Shown piece by piece: positions 17,304 through 25,692 of a stretch of 64,000 nucleotides of DNA (the stretch's first letter is position 1; each line of letters starts with the position of its first letter). The translations under genes and the position numbers were made by a program. The stretch is from NCBI RefSeq assembly GCF_030010415.1, contig NZ_JASCSA010000003.1. The stretch is one strand, 5' to 3'. The stretch comes from Cobetia amphilecti. Its GTDB lineage: Bacteria; Pseudomonadota; Gammaproteobacteria; Pseudomonadales; Halomonadaceae. A model generated the notes under the pieces. The model saw only the letters and a program-made list of their open reading frames with translations. It searched no databases and was not told the DNA's origin.

Positions 17304-18260
17304 ATGACACAGCCAGACGTGAAAACCTTCCAGGGCCTGATTCTGGCCCTGCAGCAATACTGGGCCGAACAGGGTTGCATCATCCTGCAACCATTGGATA
17401 TGGAGGTTGGCGCGGGGACTTTCCACCCGGCGACCTTCCTGCGCTCCATCGGTCCTGAAACCTGGAACGCTGCCTACGTGCAGCCTTCCCGCCGTCCCAC
17501 CGACGGCCGCTACGGCGAAAACCCCAATCGCCTGCAGCACTATTATCAGTTCCAGGTGGTGATGAAGCCGTCACCGGCCAACCTGCAGGAGCTCTATCTG
17601 GGCTCGCTGGAGCGTCTGGGCATCGACCCGCTGGTCCACGACATCCGTTTCGTCGAGGACAACTGGGAATCTCCGACGCTGGGCGCCTGGGGCCTCGGCT
17701 GGGAAATGTGGCTCAACGGCATGGAAGTGACCCAGTTCACCTACTTCCAGCAGGCAGGTGGCATCGAATGCTTCCCGGTCACCGGCGAGCTGACCTACGG
17801 CCTCGAGCGCATCGCGATGTACCTGCAGGACGTGGACAGCGTCTACGACCTGATCTGGACCACCGCGCCGGACGGCTCCGTCGTGACCTATGGCGACGTC
17901 TTCCTGCAGAACGAGAAGGAGCAGTCGGCCTACAACTTCGAGCACGCTGCCGTGCCGGAGCTGTTCGCTGCCTTCGATCACTGCGAGAGCGAGTGCCAGA
18001 AGCTGCTGACCGCCAACCTGCCGCTGCCGGCCTACGAGCAGGTACTGAAGGCATCACATACCTTCAACCTGCTGGATGCGCGTCACGCCATCTCCGTCAC
18101 CGAGCGTCAGCGCTACATCCTGCGCGTGCGCACTCTCGCCCGTGATGTGGCCCACGCCTATTACGATTCGCGCAAGGCCGCCGGCTTCCCGCTGGCCCCG
18201 CAGGCGCTGCGTGATGAGCTGCTCGCCGCCGATGACACCACTACCGAGGGAGACGCGTAA
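17304..18260 (+). CDS. glyQ: Glycyl-tRNA synthetase alpha subunit
   Basis: 318 residues (E. coli 303). The catalytic subunit of the alpha2beta2 enzyme that charges tRNA-Gly. The family sequence is unmistakable: KTFQGLILALQQYWAEQGC, MEVGAGTFHPATFLR, EPWNAAYVQPSRRPTDGRY-like text (here ETWNAAY), and GWEMWLNGMEVTQFTYFQQ. An in-frame ATG at 17283 exists, but the ATG at 17304 aligns with the E. coli start. A -10-like TATACT lies at 17260-17265. The glyS start is 2 nt after its stop. Confidence 0.98.
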   Translation: MTQPDVKTFQGLILALQQYWAEQGCIILQPLDMEVGAGTFHPATFLRSIGPETWNAAYVQPSRRPTDGRYGENPNRLQHYYQFQVVMKPSPANLQELYLGSLERLGIDPLVHDIRFVEDNWESPTLGAWGLGWEMWLNGMEVTQFTYFQQAGGIECFPVTGELTYGLERIAMYLQDVDSVYDLIWTTAPDGSVVTYGDVFLQNEKEQSAYNFEHAAVPELFAAFDHCESECQKLLTANLPLPAYEQVLKASHTFNLLDARHAISVTERQRYILRVRTLARDVAHAYYDSRKAAGFPLAPQALRDELLAADDTTTEGDA

Positions 18261-18262
18261 GC

Positions 18263-20332
18263 ATGGCCTCCGTGAATACCCTGCTGATCGAACTGGGCTG
18301 CGAAGAACTGCCGCCGGGCGCCATCGACGCACTCGCTGACAGCCTCGCCAACGGCCTCGCCGATGGCCTGCGCGACGCCGAAGTCGCCTTCGGTCAGGTA
18401 CGTGCCTACGCCACACCGCGTCGTCTGGCGGTGATGATCGAATCCCTGGCCGAGCGCCAGCCGGACCGCGAGATCGAGAAGCGCGGACCGGCCAAGGCCG
18501 CCGCCTTCAAGGATGGCGAACCGACCCGTGCGGTGCAGGGCTTCGCCCGCTCCTGCGGTGTCGAAGTCAGTGATCTGATCGAGCTGGAAACCGACAAGGG
18601 CACCTGGCTCGGCTATCGTCACACCCAGCCGGGCGAGCATCTCTCCGCTCTGCTGCCGACCATGCTGGAGCAGGTCGTGGCTCGCCTGCCGGTACCGAAG
18701 AACATGCGCTGGGGTGCCTCACGCATCGAGTTCTCGCGTCCGGTGCATTGGCTGGTCGCGCTCTACGGCAGCGAAGTGATCGAGGCCAGCGTGCTCGGCC
18801 TCGACTCCGGTCGCACCACCTTCGGCCACCGCTTCCATGCACCGCAAGCCATCACGCTGGCGCACGCCGAGGACTACCTCGACGCGCTGGAAGATGCCCG
18901 CGTGCTGGCCAACCGTGAGGTGCGCCGTGAGCGTATCCGCGAACAGGTCCAGGCCGAGGCGGAAGTCTATGGTGCCAACGCCGTCATCGAGGAAGCCCTG
19001 CTCAACGAGGTCAACGGCCTCGTGGAATGGCCGGTGGCGCTGACGGGCACCTTCGACGAGCGCTTCCTGGAAGTGCCGGCGGAGTGCCTGATCTCCTCCA
19101 TGAAGGCCAACCAGAAGTACTTCCACCTGCTGGACAACGACGGCAAGCTCAAGCCGGCCTTCATCACCGTCTCCAATATCGAGAGCAAGGACCCGCAACA
19201 GGTCATCTCCGGTAACGAGAAGGTGATTCGTCCGCGTCTGGGCGATGCCGCCTTCTTCTACGAGACCGACCTGCGCAGCACGCTGGAATCGCGTCGCGAG
19301 AAGCTCGAGAGCGTCGTCTTCCAGCAGAAGCTGGGCAGCATGGCCGAGAAGGCCCGTCGCAGCGAAGCCGTGGCACGCCACATCGCGGAACGCATCGGTG
19401 CCGATGTCGACCACGCCGCACGTGCCGCACAGCTGGCCAAGACCGACCTGGTCACCGAGATGGTGCTGGAGTTCCCGGAACTGCAGGGCATCATGGGCCA
19501 CTACTACGCCCGTCACGATGGCGAAGATGCCACCGTCGCTCTCGCGCTGGAAGAACAGTATCTGCCGCGCTTCGCCGGTGATGCGATCCCCACGACCAAG
19601 GCCGGCATGGCGATTGCCCTGGCCGACCGTCTCGACACCCTGACCGGCATCTTCGGCATCGGTCAGCGTCCGACCGGCGCCAAGGACCCGTTCGCGCTGC
19701 GTCGCGCCACCATCGGGGTGCTCAACATCCTGATCAAGGGTGAGCTGGACCTCGACCTGCGCGAGCTGCTGACCGTCAGCGCCGAGCAGCATCGTGATCT
19801 GCCCAAGGCCGAAGGACTGGTCGAGGACGTGCTCGAGTACATGCTCGATCGCTTCCGCGCCTGGGCCAGCGATGAAGGCATGGGGGCCGAGCTGTACCTG
19901 GCCGTGCGTACCCTGAAGATAAGCAATCCGCTGGACTTCGCACGCCGTCTGCGTGCCGTGCACTCCTTCGGCGAACGCCCAGAAGCCGCTGCTCTGGCTG
20001 CAGCCAACAAGCGCGTCTCCAACATCCTCGCCAAGGCCGAGCACGATGGTCGCACCGAGGTGGATGCGAGCCTGTTGAGCGAGCCGGCCGAGCAGGCTCT
20101 GGCAGACGCCCTGACGGCACGTGGCGCGGAAGTGGCACCGCTGTTCGCCGCGGCGCGCTACCAGGAGGCCCTTGATGCACTGGCCAGCCTGCGCGAACCG
20201 GTCGATGCCTTCTTCGATCAGGTGATGGTCAACGCCGACGATGCCGCCGTGCGCGCCAATCGTCTGGCGATGCTGGCCAGTCTGCAAGGCCTGTTCATGG
20301 GTGTGGCCGACATCAGTCTGCTGACCCAATAA
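18263..20332 (+). CDS. glyS: Glycyl-tRNA synthetase beta subunit
   Basis: 689 residues, matching E. coli (689). It provides tRNA recognition for the bacterial-type glycyl-tRNA synthetase. Visible signatures: LLIELGCEELPP at the start, VPKNMRWG, NQKYFHLLDNDGKL, GDAAFFYETDL, and an HD-like LADRLDTLTGIFGIGQRPTGAKDPFALRR block, followed by the anticodon-binding domain. It is coupled to glyQ with a 2-nt gap. A long frame on the opposite strand is a shadow. Confidence 0.98.
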   Translation: MASVNTLLIELGCEELPPGAIDALADSLANGLADGLRDAEVAFGQVRAYATPRRLAVMIESLAERQPDREIEKRGPAKAAAFKDGEPTRAVQGFARSCGVEVSDLIELETDKGTWLGYRHTQPGEHLSALLPTMLEQVVARLPVPKNMRWGASRIEFSRPVHWLVALYGSEVIEASVLGLDSGRTTFGHRFHAPQAITLAHAEDYLDALEDARVLANREVRRERIREQVQAEAEVYGANAVIEEALLNEVNGLVEWPVALTGTFDERFLEVPAECLISSMKANQKYFHLLDNDGKLKPAFITVSNIESKDPQQVISGNEKVIRPRLGDAAFFYETDLRSTLESRREKLESVVFQQKLGSMAEKARRSEAVARHIAERIGADVDHAARAAQLAKTDLVTEMVLEFPELQGIMGHYYARHDGEDATVALALEEQYLPRFAGDAIPTTKAGMAIALADRLDTLTGIFGIGQRPTGAKDPFALRRATIGVLNILIKGELDLDLRELLTVSAEQHRDLPKAEGLVEDVLEYMLDRFRAWASDEGMGAELYLAVRTLKISNPLDFARRLRAVHSFGERPEAAALAAANKRVSNILAKAEHDGRTEVDASLLSEPAEQALADALTARGAEVAPLFAAARYQEALDALASLREPVDAFFDQVMVNADDAAVRANRLAMLASLQGLFMGVADISLLTQ

Positions 20333-20380
20333 GAACTGCCGATCCACGCTGTCCCTGACATCGGTAAATCGCAGTCTCTG

Positions 20381-20412
20381 CAAAAGAACCCCGCCACGGC
20401 GGGGTTCTTTTG
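20381..20412 (+). terminator. Intrinsic terminator after glyS
   Basis: CAAAAGAACCCCGCC (20381-20395) pairs perfectly with 20398-20412, ending in a T run. Confidence 0.88.
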
Positions 20413-20708
20413 CATCCGGGGTCCCGAAATGCCGTGTTGCGTGACAGGATTTCACGCAACACGGCAGCGATGTCACAATTTCTGCCTTGATCCCCTACCT
20501 AGGTCGCACTAGTATTCCAGTATAGAAACAGTGTTCGAAAAGCGCGGCAGCCTGTCGCATCTCGCACTTCGACCACTCGGCGCCATTTGCCCATCCCCAC
20601 GTGCGAGCGTCATCTTGTGACTCGGCTCACAATTTTCCAGGCAAAGCGGCGACCCCTGACAAGCAGCCCGGCTGACGCCCCTGACTGCCCTGAAGTGAAG
20701 AGTTGACC
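20413..20708 (+). promoter_or_regulatory. gmhB upstream region, gene-free
   Basis: 296 nt with no convincing gene. A short AT-richer patch (about 20470-20530) probably holds the gmhB promoter; I cannot assign -35 and -10 boxes with confidence. No riboswitch-like structure was recognised. Confidence 0.3.
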
Positions 20709-21338
20709 ATGCAAAAACTGATCGTGCTCGACCGTGATGGTGTCATCAATGAAGACTCCGATGCCTTCGTCAAGAACGCCGAGGAGTGGATCGAATACCC
20801 CACTTCCATCCAGGCCATCGCCCGCCTGACCCGCGCTGGCTATACCGTGGCCGTGGCGACCAATCAGTCCGGCATCGCCCGTGGCCATTTCGGCCACCGC
20901 GAACTCGACCAGATGCACACCAAGATGATGCAGCTGGTGAAGGAAGCCGGTGGCGATATCGCTCACATTGCCTACTGCCCGCATGGCCCGGACGACGGCT
21001 GCGATTGCCGCAAGCCGGAACCCGGTCTGCTCCACCAGATCCAGGATGCCCTGCAGATTCCCGACTTCGAAGGTGCCTGGATGCTGGGTGACAGCCTGCG
21101 TGACCTCATCGCGGGCCAGAAGGCCGGCTGTCGCGCCGCGCTGGTGATGACCGGCAAGGGCCAGAAGACGCTGGCAGATGGCGAGGGGCTCAAGGACGTG
21201 CTGGTAGTGGCCAACCTGGCCGACTTCACCAACCGCCTGCTCGATGGTGAGCTCAATCACCCCATATCGGATGGTGAGCCGGGAAAGTCCCAGCGCCGCT
21301 GCGTGAGCTGTGAAGCCGCTGCCGAAAGCTATCTGTGA
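20709..21338 (+). CDS. gmhB: D-glycero-beta-D-manno-heptose 1,7-bisphosphate 7-phosphatase
   Basis: 209 residues. A HAD phosphatase of LPS heptose synthesis, acting between the two HldE reactions. Catalytic DRDGVIN has Asp8 and Asp10, and TNQSGIARG and CRKPEPGL are present. The structural zinc site Cys90, His92, Cys98, Cys100 (CPHGPDDGCDC) is intact. ATG 20709 is used; a TTG two codons earlier is possible. About 20-25 residues longer than E. coli GmhB (191) at the C-terminus, ending with a CVSC pair of unknown use. It is separated from the rest of the LPS block by glyQS. Confidence 0.93.
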   Translation: MQKLIVLDRDGVINEDSDAFVKNAEEWIEYPTSIQAIARLTRAGYTVAVATNQSGIARGHFGHRELDQMHTKMMQLVKEAGGDIAHIAYCPHGPDDGCDCRKPEPGLLHQIQDALQIPDFEGAWMLGDSLRDLIAGQKAGCRAALVMTGKGQKTLADGEGLKDVLVVANLADFTNRLLDGELNHPISDGEPGKSQRRCVSCEAAAESYL

Positions 21339-21475
21339 GGTGCGTCTGTCCGGCGAGAACCCTGCGCACGGCGCGCTTGCCTCTCTAATCAGTAGCGGCG
21401 ATATGCTACCCTTCAGACATGAATCCGGGCGGGCGACTGCCTGCCTGTCTCACTTCCTCATGCTGGAGGCTTCAC

Positions 21476-21988
21476 ATGCCACTGCTGGATAGCTTCACTG
21501 TCGATCACACCATCATGAAGGCGCCTGCCGTGCGCGTGGCCAAGAAGATGGGCACCCCGAAAGGCGACAACATCACCGTTTTCGACCTGCGCTTCTGCGT
21601 GCCGAATGAAGAGATTCTCTCCGAGAAAGGCATTCACACCCTCGAGCACCTGTTCGCCGGCTTCATGCGCGAGCACCTCAACGGTGATGACGTCGAGATC
21701 ATCGACATCTCACCGATGGGTTGCCGTACCGGCTTCTACATGAGCCTGATCGGTGAACCGGAAGAAGCTCGCGTTGCCGCAGCCTGGTCTGCTGCCATGC
21801 AGGACGTGCTCAACGTGGCGCGTCAGGAAGAGATTCCGGAGCTCAACGTCTATCAGTGCGGCACCGCACAGATGCACTCTCTGGAAGAAGCCAAGCAGAT
21901 CGCCAGCAACATCCTGTCCCGCGATATCGGCGTCAACCGCAATGACGAGCTGAAGCTGGATGAAGGCTTCCTCAATCAGGCGCACTGA
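21476..21988 (+). CDS. luxS: S-ribosylhomocysteine lyase, AI-2 synthase
   Basis: 170 residues (E. coli 171). It cleaves S-ribosylhomocysteine to homocysteine and DPD, the precursor of autoinducer-2, in the activated methyl cycle. The metal ligands His54 and His58 (HTLEH) and Cys128 (YQCGT) and the catalytic Cys83 (GCRTGFY) are all present. ATG 21476 follows CTGGAGG. No pfs or metE neighbour is seen. The stop codon begins a four-unit 15-bp tandem repeat, followed by a strong terminator. Confidence 0.98.
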   Translation: MPLLDSFTVDHTIMKAPAVRVAKKMGTPKGDNITVFDLRFCVPNEEILSEKGIHTLEHLFAGFMREHLNGDDVEIIDISPMGCRTGFYMSLIGEPEEARVAAAWSAAMQDVLNVARQEEIPELNVYQCGTAQMHSLEEAKQIASNILSRDIGVNRNDELKLDEGFLNQAH

Positions 21989-22047
21989 GCCTTGAGGCAG
22001 CAAGCCTTGAGACATCGAGCCTTGAGGCACGGGGCTTGATCAGCCTG
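21988..22047 (+). repeat. 15-bp tandem repeat after luxS
   Basis: Four units: AGCCTTGAGGCAGCA, AGCCTTGAGACATCG, AGCCTTGAGGCACGG and the weaker GGCTTGATCAGCCTG. The first three agree at 12 of 15 positions. It starts on the last base of the TGA stop. Confidence 0.88.
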
Positions 22048-22071
22048 TCGAGTGCGCCGAGCACTTGAACG

Positions 22072-22113
22072 AAAAAGCCCGCTATCTGACCGGTTCAGAT
22101 AGCGGGCTTTTTT
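22072..22113 (+). terminator. Intrinsic terminator after luxS
   Basis: A perfect 18-bp stem: AAAAAGCCCGCTATCTGA with 22095-22112, loop CCGGT, and a T run. Confidence 0.92.
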
Positions 22114-22143
22114 CATGACGTGACATCCGAGCGAGTGTAGCCA

Positions 22144-23091
22144 ATGCCAGATTCCAGCAGCCATGCCTTTGATTTCACGACCTTCCTGGCAGACAAGGAA
22201 GCGTGGTCAGCGCCGAATGAACTCGTCCCCTACCGCTGCCGCGATGACAGCAGCCTGGGCTGTCGCCATTATCCCGCAGCAGGCATGTCAGGGAGCCGCT
22301 CACACCTCATCCTGCTGCATGGCTCCAGTGCTGACAGCCGTTATCTCGCATCGCTGGCAACGCGCCTGGCTGAGGCTGGTCATCATGTGCATACGCCAGA
22401 CTTGCGCGGCCACGGCCCAGCTCCGCAGCGACGTGGCGATATCGATCACCTGCTCCAGCTCGAGGAAGATCTCGAGGACCTGATCCTGTCGCTCGCGCTA
22501 CCAGCCGATGCCAGAGTCATTGTCGCTGGCCACTCTGCCGGAGGCGGCCTGGCACTGCGCTTTTCGGCCGCTGTCTGTCAGCGCCAGCGTGCCGATATTC
22601 CGCTGCACGGCGTGATATTGCTGGCACCGTACCTGCATCATCTCGCGCCCAACATGCGCCGTGATTCACGCTGGGCACAGCCACGCATCGCGCGGATGCT
22701 GGCCTGCGCGCTGCTGAATCGGCTCGGCATCCATCGCCTGGATCATATTGAGGTCCTTGGCTTCAATATCCCGCCAGAGTATCGCGATGCACATACCACC
22801 GACGCCTACTCGTGGCGCTTGATGACGGGCCTCAATCCTCGCGACTATCAAAGTGACCTCAAGGCGCTCGCCCATCATCAGCTGCCAGTGCTGGCGCTGA
22901 TCGGCGAGCACGACGAGGCGTTTCATGCCGAGCGCCTTGCCCAATGTCTGCAACCCCACCACCCCGCGGCGCAGGTGGAAGTCCTCCAGACAATTGATCA
23001 CCTGGGGCTTGCGACGACCTCCATCACGGCAGAGCAAATCATCGCCTGGCTGCCCGAGCAACGCACCGATCAGGACGACACGCCCGGCTGA
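22144..23091 (+). CDS. Alpha/beta hydrolase (lysophospholipase-like)
   Basis: 315 residues. A serine hydrolase of the monoglyceride-lipase/S33 type: the oxyanion loop LILLHGSSADSR, DLRGHGPAPQRRGD, the nucleophile elbow GHSAGGG with Ser, an Asp in IGEHDEAF and the catalytic His in IDHLGL. No signal peptide, so probably cytosolic or peripheral. The substrate is unknown; an acylglycerol, lysophospholipid or small ester would fit. ATG 22144 lies just after the luxS terminator, so it needs its own promoter. Confidence 0.82.
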   Translation: MPDSSSHAFDFTTFLADKEAWSAPNELVPYRCRDDSSLGCRHYPAAGMSGSRSHLILLHGSSADSRYLASLATRLAEAGHHVHTPDLRGHGPAPQRRGDIDHLLQLEEDLEDLILSLALPADARVIVAGHSAGGGLALRFSAAVCQRQRADIPLHGVILLAPYLHHLAPNMRRDSRWAQPRIARMLACALLNRLGIHRLDHIEVLGFNIPPEYRDAHTTDAYSWRLMTGLNPRDYQSDLKALAHHQLPVLALIGEHDEAFHAERLAQCLQPHHPAAQVEVLQTIDHLGLATTSITAEQIIAWLPEQRTDQDDTPG

Positions 23092-23172
23092 GACGACGCC
23101 CTCAGCCGTGACCGAGCCGAGCCCTGTCCCTCGCGGTTATCCTTGCTCTAGACTGCGGCAACACGCACATGC

Positions 23173-23209
23173 AAAAACGGCCCCTGATCGAAGATCAGGG
23201 GCCGTTTTT
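23173..23209. terminator. Bidirectional intrinsic terminator
   Basis: AAAAACGGCCCCTGATC (23173-23189) pairs perfectly with 23193-23209 around GAA, with A and T tracts outside. It ends the hydrolase (+) and gyrB (-). Confidence 0.92.
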
Positions 23210-23255
23210 CTAGCCCGGCTTGGCAAGACATCCGCCAAGCGCTAGCTCAACGCCA

Positions 23256-25673
23256 TCAGACGTCGAGGTTGGCCACCAGCGCGAAGCGCTCGATGAAGTC
23301 ACGACGCGGCTCGACTTCGTCACCCATCAGGGTGTTGAACATCTGATCGGCACCGATCGCATCCTCGACGGTCACACGCAGCATGCGACGGGACTCCGGA
23401 TCCATGGTGGTTTCCCACAGCTGATCCGGGTTCATCTCGCCCAGCCCCTTGTAGCGCTGGATGCTGAAGCCACGTGCCGCTTCCTTCATCAGCCAGTCGA
23501 GGGCTTCGTAGAAGGTGACGACTTCCTTCTTGCGCTCACCGCGCGAGACGTAGCTGCCAACTTCCAGCAGGCCTTCCAGCATGTTGCCCAGCTCACTCAT
23601 CTCGCGGTAGTCGGCGGACTTGAAGAAGTCGACATCCCACAGGTAATCGCTGCTGACACCATGTGCCGTCAGCGTCACCGCCGGCAGATAGAGATTGCGC
23701 TCGCCGTCGTGGCTGAGAGTGAAGCTGTAGTGCGGGCCACCCTCGTAGGCAATCAGGTCATCCATTTCCTTCTGGAGACCGTCGATCCAGCCTTGCACCT
23801 GAGACTGGTCCGCGAGAGCGGCCTCATCCAGATGCGGAGCGTGCACGATCTTGCGCAGCACGGCAGACGGATAGACACGCGCCAGACGATCGATGCGCTT
23901 CATCACGCCACGATACTGGTTGACCAGTGCTTCCAGCTGAGCGCCGGCGATACCCGGGGCATCAGCGTTGACGTGCAGCTTGCCGCCGTCCAGCGCCGTG
24001 GCGGTCAGATAGTCCTGCAGCGCCTGCTCGTCCTTCAGATACTGCTCATGCTTGCCACGCTTGATCTTGTAGAGCGGCGGCTGGGCAATGAAGATATGAC
24101 CGCGCTCGATCAGCTCCGGCATCTGACGGAAGAAGAAGGTCAGCAGCAGCGTACGGATGTGCGAACCATCGACGTCGGCATCCGTCATGATGATGACGGA
24201 GTGATAGCGCAGCTTGTCGGGGTTGAACTCTTCACGACCGATACCGCAACCCAGCGCGGTGATCAGCGTGCCAACCTCGGCAGACGACAGCATCTTGTCG
24301 AAGCGCGCCTTCTCGACGTTGAGGATCTTGCCCTTCAGCGGCAGGATCGCCTGGGTACGACGATCACGCCCCTGCTTGGCAGAGCCACCAGCGGAATCAC
24401 CCTCGACCAGGTACAGTTCAGAGAGGCTCGGGTCCTTCTCCTGACAGTCAGCCAGCTTGCCCGGCAGACCTGCGATATCCAGGGCGCCCTTGCGACGCGT
24501 CATATCACGCGCCTTGCGTGCGGCTTCACGCGCCCGCGCCGCATCCAGCATCTTGTTGACGATGCCCTTGGCTTCGTTGGGCTTCTCGATCAGATACTCG
24601 GAGAACAGACGGCCCATTTCCTGCTCGACGGCTGTCTTGACCTCGGAAGAGACCAGCTTGTCCTTGGTCTGCGAAGAGAACTTCGGGTCAGGTACCTTGA
24701 CCGAGATGATCGCGGTCAGGCCTTCACGGGCATCATCCCCGGTCGTACCGACCTTGGATTTCTTGAGCAGACCTTCCGCCTCAATATAGCTATTGAGCGT
24801 ACGCGTCAGTGCCGCACGGAAGCCGGCCAGGTGCGTCCCGCCATCGCGCTGAGGAATATTGTTGGTGTAGCAGAAGATATTCTCGGCGAAGCCTTCATTC
24901 CACTGCATCGCCACTTCGACGGCAATGCCATCCTCGCGCTCCATCTCGAAATGGAACACCGGATTCAAGGGCGCCTTGTTGGTGTTGATATGGTCAACAA
25001 ACGCCTTGAGGCCACCTTCGTAATGGAACAGCTCTTCCTTGCCGCTGCGCTCGTCAATCAGACGGATGGCGACACCGGAGTTCAGGAAGGACAGCTCGCG
25101 CAGACGCTTGGCCAGAATCTCGTAGTGGAATTCGATATTGGCAAAGGTCAGCGGGGAAGGCTTGAAGCGTACCAGGGTACCGGTCTTCTCGGTCTGGCCC
25201 ACGATGCCCAGCGGCGACTGCGGCTCGCCATGGCGATAGATCTGCTCGTGGACATTGCCCTGACGCCAGATGGTCAACTTGAGCTCTTCGGATAGCGCGT
25301 TGACGACCGAGACACCCACACCGTGCAGACCGCCGGAGACCTTGTAGGAGTTGTCATCGAACTTACCGCCTGCGTGCAGCACGGTCATGATGACTTCCGC
25401 TGCGCTGACGCCTTCCTCTTCATGGATCTCGGTCGGCACACCACGACCGTTGTCGCTGACGGAAACTGACTCGTCTGCATGGATAACGACCCGGACTTCG
25501 CTACAGTGACCGGCCAGCGCCTCGTCGATGGAGTTATCCACCAGCTCGAACACCATATGATGCAGCCCCGTGCCGTCATCGGTATCACCGATATACATGC
25601 CGGGGCGCTTGCGTACGGCATCCAGGCCCTTGAGGACCTTGATGCTTGATGAGTCGTAAGCCTGTTCGCTCAT
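23256..25673 (-). CDS. gyrB: DNA gyrase subunit B
   Basis: 805 residues (E. coli 804). The ATPase subunit of gyrase. The GHKL domain shows ELVDNSIDEA, DNGRGVP and GGLHGVG; the TOPRIM domain shows LYLVEGDSAGGSAKQGRDR, then PLKGKILNVEKAR, DADVDGSHI and the C-terminal QRYKGLGEMNPDQLWETT. ATG 25673 has GGAG upstream; an in-frame upstream ATG at 25739 would extend into recF. It starts 19 nt after the recF stop. An opposite-strand open frame of about 690 codons is a codon-bias shadow. Confidence 0.99.
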   Translation of the reverse strand: MSEQAYDSSSIKVLKGLDAVRKRPGMYIGDTDDGTGLHHMVFELVDNSIDEALAGHCSEVRVVIHADESVSVSDNGRGVPTEIHEEEGVSAAEVIMTVLHAGGKFDDNSYKVSGGLHGVGVSVVNALSEELKLTIWRQGNVHEQIYRHGEPQSPLGIVGQTEKTGTLVRFKPSPLTFANIEFHYEILAKRLRELSFLNSGVAIRLIDERSGKEELFHYEGGLKAFVDHINTNKAPLNPVFHFEMEREDGIAVEVAMQWNEGFAENIFCYTNNIPQRDGGTHLAGFRAALTRTLNSYIEAEGLLKKSKVGTTGDDAREGLTAIISVKVPDPKFSSQTKDKLVSSEVKTAVEQEMGRLFSEYLIEKPNEAKGIVNKMLDAARAREAARKARDMTRRKGALDIAGLPGKLADCQEKDPSLSELYLVEGDSAGGSAKQGRDRRTQAILPLKGKILNVEKARFDKMLSSAEVGTLITALGCGIGREEFNPDKLRYHSVIIMTDADVDGSHIRTLLLTFFFRQMPELIERGHIFIAQPPLYKIKRGKHEQYLKDEQALQDYLTATALDGGKLHVNADAPGIAGAQLEALVNQYRGVMKRIDRLARVYPSAVLRKIVHAPHLDEAALADQSQVQGWIDGLQKEMDDLIAYEGGPHYSFTLSHDGERNLYLPAVTLTAHGVSSDYLWDVDFFKSADYREMSELGNMLEGLLEVGSYVSRGERKKEVVTFYEALDWLMKEAARGFSIQRYKGLGEMNPDQLWETTMDPESRRMLRVTVEDAIGADQMFNTLMGDEVEPRRDFIERFALVANLDV

Positions 25674-25692
25674 TGGCTTCTCCGTCGTGAAA

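Noticed and set aside
18719..20476. Open frame of about 585 codons opposite glyS
   Set aside because: Same shadow effect; glyS is full length and certain.
23220..25295. Open frame of about 690 codons on the plus strand opposite gyrB
   Set aside because: Antisense shadow caused by GC-rich codon use; repetitive Gln/His/Arg-rich sequence with no family likeness, while gyrB is certain.
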